Source: Comamonadaceae bacterium (GTDB lineage Bacteria; Pseudomonadota; Gammaproteobacteria; Burkholderiales; Burkholderiaceae_C). Taken from it: a stretch of DNA of 64,000 bases. The notes under the pieces are model-generated. The model ran no database searches and was not told where the DNA came from. It saw nothing but the letters and a program-made list of their open reading frames with translations. How positions within the stretch are numbered: the stretch's first letter is position 1; each line of letters starts with the position of its first letter. Location of the stretch: assembly GCA_947448735.1 (NCBI GenBank), contig CANFOS010000006.1, forward strand, positions 1 through 64,000, given 5' to 3'. Both the position numbers and the translations under genes were made by a program. Shown here in pieces: positions 24,854 to 33,460 of this stretch.

Positions 24854-25753
24854 ATGAATCAACGATTGACGCTGCCCACCGCCCTGCTCTTGACTGTACC
24901 GCCCTTGATGTGGGCGGGTAACGCCGTCGTGGGCCGCGTGGTGGTTGACTTGATCGCGCCCATGACACTGAACTTTTTTCGCTGGGCCATCGCTTTTCTC
25001 ATGTTGTTGCCATTTGCCTGGCAGGTGCTCCGCGCCAACAGCAGTCTATGGCGAAATTGGCGGCGTTACGCCACGCTCGGCTTGCTGGGGGTAGGTTGCT
25101 ACAACGCGCTGCAATACCTGGCGCTGCACACTTCTACACCGCTGAACGTCACCCTGGTAGCCGCCAGTATGCCGATGTGGATGCTGGCCATAGGCGCACT
25201 GTTTTTTGGCCAACGCATCAAACGTATGCAGGCGGTTGGTGCAGTGCTGTCCATGGCGGGGGTACTTGTCGTGCTGTCACGCGGGCAGTTGGACATGTTG
25301 GCCAAGGTCCAATTCGTACCTGGCGACTTTTACGTTGTTTTGGCCAGTATCGCCTGGGCGTTTTACAGCTGGCTTCTGGCGCAACCCAAAGACGCACCTG
25401 AAATTCGCCAAGATTGGGCTGCCTTTTTAATGGCACAAATGGTCTTTGGCCTAGGCTGGTCTGGTCTGCTGGCAGGCGGCGAATGGACCTTGACAAGCGC
25501 CACCATCACCTGGGGCTGGCCCCTGGCTGCCGCGCTGCTGTATGTGTCGGTGGGCCCGGCCCTGCTGGCCTACCGCTCCTGGGGCCTTGGCGTGCAGCGG
25601 GTGGGCCCGGCCATTGCCGGGTTTTTCTCCAACCTCACCCCGCTGATTGCCGCTGTGCTGTCTGCCGCGTTTTTGGGCGAACTGCCCCACCTGTACCACG
25701 TCGCCGCTTTTGTGCTGATCGCAGGCGGGATTGTGGTGTCCAGCAAGCGCTAG
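24854..25753 (+). CDS. EamA-family (DMT) exporter
   Basis: A 299-residue membrane protein from ATG 24854 with about ten hydrophobic segments in two EamA repeats (for example MWAGNAVVGRVVVDLIAP, FALGQRIKRMQ-like FFGQRIKRMQ, and GFFSNLTPLIAAVLSAAFLGE). DMT exporters move amino acids, purines or other metabolites. The substrate is unknown. It is divergent from the quinone oxidoreductase and convergent with the SDR gene. Confidence 0.88.
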   Translation: MNQRLTLPTALLLTVPPLMWAGNAVVGRVVVDLIAPMTLNFFRWAIAFLMLLPFAWQVLRANSSLWRNWRRYATLGLLGVGCYNALQYLALHTSTPLNVTLVAASMPMWMLAIGALFFGQRIKRMQAVGAVLSMAGVLVVLSRGQLDMLAKVQFVPGDFYVVLASIAWAFYSWLLAQPKDAPEIRQDWAAFLMAQMVFGLGWSGLLAGGEWTLTSATITWGWPLAAALLYVSVGPALLAYRSWGLGVQRVGPAIAGFFSNLTPLIAAVLSAAFLGELPHLYHVAAFVLIAGGIVVSSKR

Positions 25754-25758
25754 CCGGT

Positions 25759-26553
25759 TTAAAACGTGCCTGAATAAGCGCCGCCGTCGGCCAGCACGTT
25801 TTGCCCTGTCATGTACCCAGCATGGGTGCTGCACAAAAAGGCACAAATCGCACCAAACTCAGCCGGCGTGCCAAAGCGTTGGGCCGGGATGGTTTTGCGG
25901 CGTGCGTCCATCACGGCCTCGATGGGCTGGCCCGTCTTTTCGGCCGCGCCTTTCATCGTGGTTTTCAGGCGGTCGGTGTCAAATGCGCCAGGCAGCAGGT
26001 TGTTGATGGTCACGCCTTGGGCGGCCAGCTTGCTGCGCGACACACCAGCGACAAAACCCGTCAGACCGGTGCGTGCGCCGTTGCTCAAGCCCAGAACATC
26101 AATCGGCGCTTTCACGGCGCTTGACGTGATGTTGATGATGCGTCCAAACCCCCGCGCGGCCATGCCGTCGACGGTGGCCTTGATGAGTTCAATCGGCGTG
26201 AGCATGTTGGCATCCAGCGCCTTGATCCAGGCATCGCGCTCCCAGCTGCGAAAGTCGCCAGGCGGTGGGCCGCCTGCGTTGGTCACGACGATGTCAAAGT
26301 CCTTGCGCACGGCAAATACCGCCGCACGCCCTTCAGCGCTCGTGATGTCAGCTGCAACGCAATGCACGCTCGCGCCAGAATCAGCAACATCCTCGGCGAT
26401 CAGTTGCGCAGCCGCCGCCTGCAGGGCCTGGGCACCGCGCGCCACGATCAGCACATGCACCCCTTCGCGCACCAGCGCCTGCGCACAGCCCAACCCCAAT
26501 CCCTTGCTGGCACCGCATACCAGCGCCCATTTGCCTTTGATGCCTAAATCCAT
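25759..26553 (-). CDS. short-chain dehydrogenase/reductase
   Basis: A 264-residue SDR. The cofactor motif is CGASKGLGLG near residue 14, and the VTNAGGPPPGDF segment is typical of one 3-oxoacyl reductase-like subgroup. The catalytic region has INITSSAVKAP, but the usual Tyr-x-x-x-Lys reads LSNGARTGLTGF. The Tyr and Lys are therefore absent at the expected place, as in some divergent SDRs. The C-terminus GQNVLADGGAYSGTF is standard. The substrate is unknown and classical activity is uncertain. Confidence 0.82.
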   Translation of the reverse strand: MDLGIKGKWALVCGASKGLGLGCAQALVREGVHVLIVARGAQALQAAAAQLIAEDVADSGASVHCVAADITSAEGRAAVFAVRKDFDIVVTNAGGPPPGDFRSWERDAWIKALDANMLTPIELIKATVDGMAARGFGRIINITSSAVKAPIDVLGLSNGARTGLTGFVAGVSRSKLAAQGVTINNLLPGAFDTDRLKTTMKGAAEKTGQPIEAVMDARRKTIPAQRFGTPAEFGAICAFLCSTHAGYMTGQNVLADGGAYSGTF

Positions 26554-26579
26554 GTTGAATCCTTGATAACGTCAAACCG

Positions 26580-27521
26580 CTATTTTGACTGGCTGAACAC
26601 GTAAATACCGGCGATGACCAAAGTTGTACCGGCTGCAATCCACAGCGTGAAAGGCTCTCCCAGAATAAGCACACCCATCAGGATGGTAGAGATGGCACCC
26701 AGCATGCCAGTTTGGGCGGTCATGCTGGCGCCAATGCGTTCAATCGCCATCATGACCATCAGCACGGGTAGCACGGTGCACACCGATGCATTGAGCAGCG
26801 ACAGCCACAGCACTTCAGGCGCAACCAGCGCCGCATCAAGCGGCCTGAGCAGCACAAACTGAAGCAGGCAGCACAGGCATGCCACGGTGCTGGCCAGCCC
26901 CACCAGCCGCATAGAGCCCACACGCTTGACGATCTCACCGCTGTAAACCAGATACAGCGCATAGCTGACGGCGCTCAGTAAAACAAGCAGCGCGCCCCAA
27001 ACGGCGTCTTTGCCCTGGATGGTGATTTCATGGCCAAACACCAGCACCACACCGCTGTAGCTGATGGCCATCGCCACCAGCTGCCTGCGCGTGGTGCGAC
27101 GCTTGAACAGCAGCAGCCCGAGCAGCATGACGAGGGTTGGGTTCAAATACAAAATCAGCCGTTCTAGCGAGGCGCCGATGTAGACCAGACCGGCAAAGTC
27201 CAGAAAGCTGGACAGGTAATAACCGCTGAAACCGAGCAGGAAAACCCCCACCCAGTCTTTGCGCGCCAGCCGGGCCTGTCCGCGGCTGGCCCACCAGGCC
27301 ATGACGATGAACACCGGCAATGCGAACAGCATGCGCAGCATGATGAGCGTGACCGCATCGACCCCGTGGCGATAAGCCAGTTTGACAATAATGGCTTTGC
27401 CGCTGAAGCCCAGCGTTCCGACGACCGCCAGCGCCAAGCCGGGCAGTAAAGATGGGTTAATTGCTATTTTTTTTATAGCTAATTGCCCAGGAATTTCTGG
27501 GTCTGGAGATTTGTTCGGCAC
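26580..27521 (-). CDS. EamA-family (DMT) exporter with repeat-derived N-terminus
   Basis: A 313-residue ten-helix DMT transporter (LGFSGKAIIVKLAYRHG, LLGFSGYYLSSFLDFAGL, LNASVCTVLPVLMVM, MGVLILGEPF). The only start upstream of the first helix is GTG 27521, which has no RBS. The codons from there to about residue 20 lie inside an AT-rich repeat copy at 27463-27527. The native start may have been displaced, or translation may begin at an internal TTG near residue 30. Substrate unknown. Confidence 0.82.
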   Translation of the reverse strand: MPNKSPDPEIPGQLAIKKIAINPSLLPGLALAVVGTLGFSGKAIIVKLAYRHGVDAVTLIMLRMLFALPVFIVMAWWASRGQARLARKDWVGVFLLGFSGYYLSSFLDFAGLVYIGASLERLILYLNPTLVMLLGLLLFKRRTTRRQLVAMAISYSGVVLVFGHEITIQGKDAVWGALLVLLSAVSYALYLVYSGEIVKRVGSMRLVGLASTVACLCCLLQFVLLRPLDAALVAPEVLWLSLLNASVCTVLPVLMVMMAIERIGASMTAQTGMLGAISTILMGVLILGEPFTLWIAAGTTLVIAGIYVFSQSK

Positions 27522-27527
27522 CTAAAA
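27463..27527 (+). repeat. AT-rich dispersed repeat, copy 5 (5' end of EamA gene)
   Basis: Blocks: GCTATTTTTTTTATAGCTAA, TTGCCCAGGAATTT, CTGGGTCTGGAG, GGCACC. It covers the annotated start codon and first codons of the minus-strand EamA gene, in antisense orientation to it. Confidence 0.7.
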
Positions 27528-27562
27528 CTGACCCCGAAAGAGCGGTTTTGTGGTTTCGAAGC

Positions 27563-29173
27563 TCAAAATCCGACCGCCTGGCCATCGCGCCGCGAATCAC
27601 TGGCCGCGACGTAACCTTCTACCTTCGGGTCACCCGCGAGCCAGATGAACTGGCCGGCACCAAAGTCCTGGTAAGAGTCATTGATCACCTCCATCCGGTG
27701 CCCCCGTTCAGCGAGTCCCTGTACGGTGGCCTGGTTCATGGCTGACTCCACATTGATCTCAAAACCAGCGTTGTAGCGCCAGCGCGGTGCGTCGCAGGCT
27801 GCTTGCGGGCTTTGGCCATAGTCCAGCATGCGCACCAGGGTTTGCATGTGGCCTTGTGGCTGCATGTTGGCCCCCATCACGCCGTAGCTCATCACGGGTT
27901 TGCCGTCTTTGGTCACGAAGGCTGGAATGATGGTGTGAAACGGCCGCTTGCCAGGGGCGACCTGGTTCAGGCCTTCGTCCAGACTAAAACCATGGCCGCG
28001 GTTTTGCAGGCTGATGCCAAATTCAGGCTCCACACAACCTGAGCCAAAACCCATGTAGTTGCTTTGGATAAAACTCACCATCATGCCGTCCTCATCTGCG
28101 GTGCTGAGGTAAATCGTGCCACCCCTGACGGGGTTGCCCGCACCAAAATCCTGCGCCTTTTTCATGTCAATCAGTTTGGCACGGCTGGCCAGATAAGCGT
28201 CATCCAGCATTTGCTCGGGCGTCACCGTCATGGACGACGGCTCGCCCACGTATCGGTACACATCGGCAAAAGCCAGTTTCATGGCTTCGATTTGCAAATG
28301 CTGGGAGTCCACGCCGTCCACCGCCAGGCTGGCCAGATCGAACTTGTCCAGAATCCCCACCGCTATCAGCGCAGCAATGCCCTGGCCGTTGGGCGGAATC
28401 TCATGCAGGGTATGGCCTCGGTAATTCTTGCTGATCGGCTTGACCCATTCGGGTTGGTAGTCAGCAAAGTCCTTGAGCACATGGCTGCCGCCGTTGGCCT
28501 CTGAGAATTTGACCAGCGCGGCCGCCATTTCGCCGCCGTACAGTGCTTTGCCTCGGGTCGCGGCTATCGCGCGCAGGCCTTTGGCGGCCGCCTTGAACTT
28601 GAACAACTCACCGACATTCGGAGCACGGCCCCAGGGCAAAAAGCTGTCGGCAAAGCCGGGCAGGCCTTGCAGCTCGGGCGTGGCAGCGGCCCACTTTTCC
28701 TGCACCAGGGGTGTTAGCAAATAGCCGCGCTCGGCAATGTCGATGGCCGGCTGCATCAGTTCGGCAAATGGCAGCTTGCCAAAACGCTCGCTCAAAGCGG
28801 CCCAGCTGGCCACGGCGCCAGGCACGGTCACGGCATCCATGCCGCGCTTGGGCGGAGCGATGCTGCCGGGGTACTTGCGTTTGAAGTAATTGGGCGTCCA
28901 GGCCTGAGGCGCCCGCCCTGACGCGTTCAAGCCATGCAGTTCCTTGCCGTCCCAAATCAAACAAAACGAGTCACTGCCCAGGCCGTTGCTGACCGGCTCG
29001 ACAACCGTCATGGTCGCCGCAGCAGCAATGGCTGCATCGACAGCATTGCCACCCAACAGCCCCATGCGAAGCCCAGCCGTCGACGCCAAGGGGTGCGAAG
29101 TGGACACGACATTGCGGGCAAAAACCGGCGTGCGGGTGGTGGTGTAAGGGTTGTTGAAATTGAAGTTCATCAT
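27563..29173 (-). CDS. gamma-glutamyltransferase-like Ntn hydrolase
   Basis: A 536-residue protein taken from ATG 29173 (ATG 29170 is equally possible, and no clear RBS is present). The family signature is strong: VSTSHPLASTAGLRMGLLGGNAVDAAIA, EPVSNGLGSDSF, NGQGIAALIAVGIL. The region around the nucleophilic Thr reads RGGTIYLSTADEDG, followed by SNYMGFGSGCVEPEFGI. It lacks an obvious signal peptide, unlike secreted GGT, which is common in this subgroup. Autocleavage would release a small subunit starting at that Thr. The substrate may be a gamma-glutamyl compound or a related amide. Confidence 0.87.
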   Translation of the reverse strand: MMNFNFNNPYTTTRTPVFARNVVSTSHPLASTAGLRMGLLGGNAVDAAIAAAATMTVVEPVSNGLGSDSFCLIWDGKELHGLNASGRAPQAWTPNYFKRKYPGSIAPPKRGMDAVTVPGAVASWAALSERFGKLPFAELMQPAIDIAERGYLLTPLVQEKWAAATPELQGLPGFADSFLPWGRAPNVGELFKFKAAAKGLRAIAATRGKALYGGEMAAALVKFSEANGGSHVLKDFADYQPEWVKPISKNYRGHTLHEIPPNGQGIAALIAVGILDKFDLASLAVDGVDSQHLQIEAMKLAFADVYRYVGEPSSMTVTPEQMLDDAYLASRAKLIDMKKAQDFGAGNPVRGGTIYLSTADEDGMMVSFIQSNYMGFGSGCVEPEFGISLQNRGHGFSLDEGLNQVAPGKRPFHTIIPAFVTKDGKPVMSYGVMGANMQPQGHMQTLVRMLDYGQSPQAACDAPRWRYNAGFEINVESAMNQATVQGLAERGHRMEVINDSYQDFGAGQFIWLAGDPKVEGYVAASDSRRDGQAVGF

Positions 29174-29475
29174 GCGGGTGAAAGAAAAAAGCAGTGCTTC
29201 GCCGTCCAGTTTCAAAAAACGTTGTTGTGTTCAGGCCCAAGCCATCAGCCAACCACTGTCGCCACCCCGGAGACGGCCATCGCGGTGGTGGTGATCACCG
29301 CAAGGCACAGGCTTTCAAGGTCGCGTTGCCATGCTATCGGCAAGCTCTGGCCCCCGGGAAGGAGTTCAGAAACATGCTGGGCTCCTTGCCCCTGTATTGT
29401 GGCGCAGGCGGTTGCTGGTTTTCAAAGGCCATAAAAAAAGCACCCGAAGGTGCTTTTGGTGGCATGCAGCCTGCG
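29174..29475. other. 302-bp gap between tctA and the GGT-like gene
   Basis: No gene is supported here. It contains the tctA terminator at 29436-29457. It must also hold the promoter of the GGT-like gene, since both neighbours are on the minus strand and a terminator separates them. No clear -35/-10 pair was found. Confidence 0.5.
29436..29457 (-). terminator. intrinsic terminator of the tctB-tctA operon
   Basis: On the minus strand AAAAGCACC and GGTGCTTTT pair as a 9-bp stem around a TTCG tetraloop. A run of seven T follows the G-C core. It lies 18 bp after the tctA stop. The C(UUCG)G loop and the U-run are textbook Rho-independent terminator features. Confidence 0.9.
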
Positions 29476-30987
29476 TCATTCTTCGACGAAGGCCTCTTCC
29501 CGTTTGTTTTTAACCGACGGCAGCAGCACGATGATCAGCATCAGCAAGCCAGCTGCCAACAAACCAGCCGACAGCGGACGGGTGACAAACACGCTCCAGT
29601 CGCCGCGGGACAACAGCAGCGCCCGGCGCAAATTTTCTTCCATCATCGGGCCCAGGATGAATCCCAGCAGCAAGGGGGCTGGTTCACAGCCAAGTTTGAC
29701 AAACAGGTAGCCGATCACGCCAAACGCGCCCACCGTCCAGATGTCAAAGGCGTTGTTGTTGGTCGAATACACGCCAATCGCACAGAACAGCACAATCGAC
29801 GGGAACAGATAGCGGTAAGGCACGGTCAGCAGCTTGATCCACATGCCGATCAGCGGCAGGTTCAGAATGATCAGCATCGCGTTGCCAATCCACATCGAGG
29901 CGATCAGACCCCAGAACAACTGGGGGTTGCTGGTCATGACCTGTGGGCCGGGCTGGATGTTGTGAATCGTCATGGCGCCAACCATCAACGCCATCACGGC
30001 GTTGGGTGGAATACCAAGGGTGAGCAGCGGGATAAACGAGGTTTGAGCGCCTGCGTTGTTGGCGGACTCAGGACCGGCCACACCACGAATATTGCCTTGA
30101 CCGAAAGGGACTTCGCCCGGCTTCATTTTGATTTTCTTTTCTAGCGCATAAGCGGCAAAAGCCGCCAGCAAGGCGCCGCCGCCCGGCAAAATGCCCAGCA
30201 TGGAACCCAGGGCCGTGCCGCGCAACATGGCCGGAGCCATGTTCTTGAAGTCTTCCTTGGTTGGCATCAGGCCGGTCACTTTGGCGGTAAACACTTCACG
30301 GTCGTCCGAAGGCGTGGCCAGATTGCTGATGATCTCGCCATAACCGAACACGCCCATAGCGATCACCACGAAGCCAATGCCGTCGGTCAGTTCTGGAATG
30401 TCAAAGCTGAAGCGGGCCACACCCGAGTTCACGTCCGTTCCGACCAAGCCCAGCAACAGACCCAGCACAATCATGGAAATGGCTTTGAGCAGCGATCCAG
30501 ACGCCAGCACCACAGCGCCGATCAGGCCCAGCACCATCAGTGCAAAATATTCGGCAGGACCGAATTTGAAGGCCAATTCAGTCAGAGGAGGTGCGAACGC
30601 AGCCAAAATCAATGTGCCCACGCAACCTGCGAAAAACGAGCCCACGCCAGCTGCCGCAAGTGCCGGTCCCGCTCGGCCTTTTCGGGCCATCTGGTAGCCG
30701 TCAATACAGGTCACGACCGACGATGATTCGCCCGGCAAGTTGACCAAAATCGCGGTGGTAGAGCCGCCGTACTGAGCGCCGTAGTAAATACCCGCCAGCA
30801 TGATGAGCGCCGACACAGGCGGCAGCGCATAGGTCGCTGGCAACAGCATGGCGATGGTGGCCACCGGGCCAATGCCGGGCAGCACCCCGATCAGGGTGCC
30901 CAGCAGGCAGCCGACAAAAGCGTAGAGCAGGTTGATGGGCGTGAACGCCACGCCAAAACCTAGCGAAAGATTTGAAAGCAGATCCAT
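29476..30987 (-). CDS. tripartite tricarboxylate transporter large permease (TctA)
   Basis: A 503-residue membrane protein starting at ATG 30987 with AAGGA upstream. It has about twelve hydrophobic segments and TctA hallmarks: GVLPGIGPVATIAMLLP, YYGAQYGGSTTAILVNLPGE, GILPGGGALLAAF, and PNAVMALMVGAMTIHNIQPGP. It is the transport channel of a TTT system powered by a cation gradient. It follows tctB by 40 bp. No receptor gene is adjacent, so a Bug protein encoded elsewhere must supply substrate. Confidence 0.95.
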   Translation of the reverse strand: MDLLSNLSLGFGVAFTPINLLYAFVGCLLGTLIGVLPGIGPVATIAMLLPATYALPPVSALIMLAGIYYGAQYGGSTTAILVNLPGESSSVVTCIDGYQMARKGRAGPALAAAGVGSFFAGCVGTLILAAFAPPLTELAFKFGPAEYFALMVLGLIGAVVLASGSLLKAISMIVLGLLLGLVGTDVNSGVARFSFDIPELTDGIGFVVIAMGVFGYGEIISNLATPSDDREVFTAKVTGLMPTKEDFKNMAPAMLRGTALGSMLGILPGGGALLAAFAAYALEKKIKMKPGEVPFGQGNIRGVAGPESANNAGAQTSFIPLLTLGIPPNAVMALMVGAMTIHNIQPGPQVMTSNPQLFWGLIASMWIGNAMLIILNLPLIGMWIKLLTVPYRYLFPSIVLFCAIGVYSTNNNAFDIWTVGAFGVIGYLFVKLGCEPAPLLLGFILGPMMEENLRRALLLSRGDWSVFVTRPLSAGLLAAGLLMLIIVLLPSVKNKREEAFVEE

Positions 30988-31027
30988 TTTTTATTCCTTG
31001 GTAGCCGTGTTCGTGATGGGCCGGTCT

Positions 31028-31516
31028 TTAACGTGTGAAGAAAACAGGCCACACCGGAAACTGCAGCTTGAGAATCACCACAAACGCGATGTAACTGCCA
31101 ATGGCCAGGATCGTCGAGAGGATGAAGGTGTTTTTGACTTTCCAGCCGGGTTCGGCCATGCTGGCAATAAAGGTCAGCACATAAATGCCCGCAATCATGC
31201 CCATCGCTGGCAGCTTGATGCTGGGCAAACCGGCCAGCAAGACACCAAAAGACAGGTTGGCCAGAATGATGAAAATCAGTGGTTTCCAGGCCCAGGAGCC
31301 GACCTTGTCGCCGCCTGCGGTTTCAACCACCAGCGACTTGAAGGTGATGACAGCGCCGAGGACGGCCAGCAGCACCCCGAGCATCAAGGGAAAGTAACCC
31401 GGGCCCATGCGCGCGCCAGTGCCCACGCTGTACTTGGTGGCCCCCCACGCAAACGCTGCACCGACGCTCATGAACATGAGGCCGGAGAAAAAGTCTTTTT
31501 GACTCTTGATATTCAC
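31028..31516 (-). CDS. tripartite tricarboxylate transporter small permease (TctB)
   Basis: A 162-residue protein with four hydrophobic helices and the DUF1468/TctB pattern (FFSGLMFMSVGAAFAWGA, GARMGPGYFPLMLGVLL, FGVLLAGLP). GTG 31516 is chosen because GAGGAG lies 7-8 bases upstream. The longer frame starting at TTG 31531 would include that RBS as coding sequence. It is paired with tctA as the small membrane subunit. Confidence 0.92.
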   Translation of the reverse strand: MNIKSQKDFFSGLMFMSVGAAFAWGATKYSVGTGARMGPGYFPLMLGVLLAVLGAVITFKSLVVETAGGDKVGSWAWKPLIFIILANLSFGVLLAGLPSIKLPAMGMIAGIYVLTFIASMAEPGWKVKNTFILSTILAIGSYIAFVVILKLQFPVWPVFFTR

Positions 31517-31626
31517 AACTGCTCTCCTCAATAGGTAAATTGAATGACGAGATTGTGCATATTTTTTTCCCGGTCCACCATGTGGCTTTCACCTATAGGC
31601 CGTTTCGGCCCGGTTAAACCCAGGCG

Positions 31627-33423
31627 CTAGGCCATCGGCGGCGTCGAGGCCAGTATTTCGTCAATCGTGGTCAGGCCCTCGGCGACCTTGAGCGCCCCGG
31701 CCAGGCGCAGCGGCCGCATGCCGTCCGTCACGGCTTGGCGGCGCAGGCCATCCATGCTGGGCTCTTTGGACACTTTGTCCTTGAAGCCCTCTGTCACGGT
31801 CAACAGCTCATACAGCCCCAAGCGGCCTTTGAAGCCCGTCAGTCGGCAGTCGACACAGCCGACCGGCTTAAACGGCCGGTACCCACCATGGAGCTGCCAC
31901 GGTTTGACGAGTTCCATCAGCGCCTCGCGCGGTGTGCCATCGTCTTTTTCACGGCAATTGCTGCACAGCGTGCGCACCAAGCGCTGGGCCAAGACACCCA
32001 GCAGGGTGGCGTTGATGAGGTAGGCCGGTACACCCAGCTCCAACAGCCGCGACACAGCCGATGGCGCGTCGTTGGTGTGCAGGGTGCTGAAGACCAGGTG
32101 TCCCGTCAAGGCGGCCTGCACGGCCATTTCTGCGGTTTGCAAGTCCCGGATTTCACCGACCATGATGATGTCCGGGTCTTGCCGCATCAGGGCGCGCAGG
32201 CCTTCCGGGAAGTCAAAGTCAAGGTGCGGTTGTACCTGCGTCTGGTTAAACGAGGGCTCAATCATCTCGATCGGGTCTTCAACCGTGCTGACGTTGACCG
32301 CCTCGGTTGCCAGGCGTTTGAGCGTTGAATACAGCGTGGTGGTTTTGCCGGAGCCGGTTGGCCCGGTCACCAAAATAATACCGTGCGGCCGCTGCACCAG
32401 TTGTTCCCAGCGCTTGGCGTCATGGTCGGCAAAGCCCAGCGCGTCCAGGTCCTTGGCGGTCGAGTCCGGGTCAAAAATACGCATGACCATTTTTTCGCCA
32501 AACGCGGTCGGCAGGGTGGACAGACGCATTTCAATCTCGTCGCCGCGCGGGTTGCGGGTTTTGATGCGGCCGTCTTGCGGACGGCGCTTTTCAACCACGT
32601 CCATGCGGCCCAGCAGTTTGATGCGCGCTGTCATGGCACTGTGCACCGCCATGGGCAACTGGTAAACCAGGTGCAGTTTGCCGTCGATGCGAAAACGGAT
32701 CACGCCCTGTTCGCGGCGCGGCTCCAGATGGATGTCGCTGGCCCGCTGGTCAAAAGCGTATTGCCACAGCCAGTCCACCACCTGCACCACGCCCTGGTCG
32801 TTGGCATCGAGTGGCTTGTTGGTTTTGTTGAGTTCCACCAGTTGTTCAAAGCTGGTACCGCCTGCATTGCCGCCCGATTTGATGGCCGCCTTGACCGATT
32901 TGGCCAGCGAGAAAAATTCAGCCGTGTACTTGGTGATGTCCAGCGGGTTGGCGACCACCAGGCGAACGCTGCGCTTGGCCTGGCGCTCGACCTCGCTGAC
33001 CCAGTCGGTGATGAAGGGCTCAGACGTGGCAACCACCACTTCAGTGGGTGTGACCTGCACCGGCAGCACCTTGTGGCGCTCGGCGTAGATGGCGGACATG
33101 CTGTCAGCCACCTTGCCGACATCGACCTTGAGCGGGTCAATCCGCAGGTAGTTGAGCTTGGCCCGGCCCGCCAGCCACTGGGTCATGGTTTCAATGTCCA
33201 GCGGTTTGCCGTCAGACACTCGGGTCATGCTGACGCTGGCCAATCGAACCAGCGGTGCCTGCGCGCTTTGCACCTGTGAGCAGCGGCTGATGGTGCGGGT
33301 CGCCTCGGCGATGCTGATCACGCCATCTTGGCTCAGCCACTCGACCAGCTTGCGCCAGTCCAGCGGGCCCGCATGTGGCGCGCTGGCGGCTTGACGCGGT
33401 GACGTGCTGGGGGTGGCGCTCAT
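31627..33423 (-). CDS. GspE/PilB-family secretion or pilus ATPase
   Basis: A 598-residue type II/IV secretion ATPase. An N-terminal GspE_N-like domain (about 60-190) precedes the RecA-like ATPase. Walker A is GPTGSGKTTTLYSTL, the Asp box is VEDPIEMIEPSFNQTQV, Walker B is DPDIIMVGEIRDLQTAE, and the His box is GHLVFSTLHTNDAPSAVSRL. A tetracysteine zinc motif follows (CSNC and CVDC). No other secretin or pilus gene is adjacent, so which machine it powers is unclear. A stand-alone PulE-like role is possible. Confidence 0.92.
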   Translation of the reverse strand: MSATPSTSPRQAASAPHAGPLDWRKLVEWLSQDGVISIAEATRTISRCSQVQSAQAPLVRLASVSMTRVSDGKPLDIETMTQWLAGRAKLNYLRIDPLKVDVGKVADSMSAIYAERHKVLPVQVTPTEVVVATSEPFITDWVSEVERQAKRSVRLVVANPLDITKYTAEFFSLAKSVKAAIKSGGNAGGTSFEQLVELNKTNKPLDANDQGVVQVVDWLWQYAFDQRASDIHLEPRREQGVIRFRIDGKLHLVYQLPMAVHSAMTARIKLLGRMDVVEKRRPQDGRIKTRNPRGDEIEMRLSTLPTAFGEKMVMRIFDPDSTAKDLDALGFADHDAKRWEQLVQRPHGIILVTGPTGSGKTTTLYSTLKRLATEAVNVSTVEDPIEMIEPSFNQTQVQPHLDFDFPEGLRALMRQDPDIIMVGEIRDLQTAEMAVQAALTGHLVFSTLHTNDAPSAVSRLLELGVPAYLINATLLGVLAQRLVRTLCSNCREKDDGTPREALMELVKPWQLHGGYRPFKPVGCVDCRLTGFKGRLGLYELLTVTEGFKDKVSKEPSMDGLRRQAVTDGMRPLRLAGALKVAEGLTTIDEILASTPPMA

Positions 33424-33460
33424 GGTTTGGACTTTAACGCATCGCCGCCCCGTTCATCAC

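Noticed and set aside
31600-31622. GGCCGTTTCGGCC as terminator after the GspE-like gene
   Set aside because: The stem is only 4-5 bp and has no T-run on the minus strand, so it is not called.
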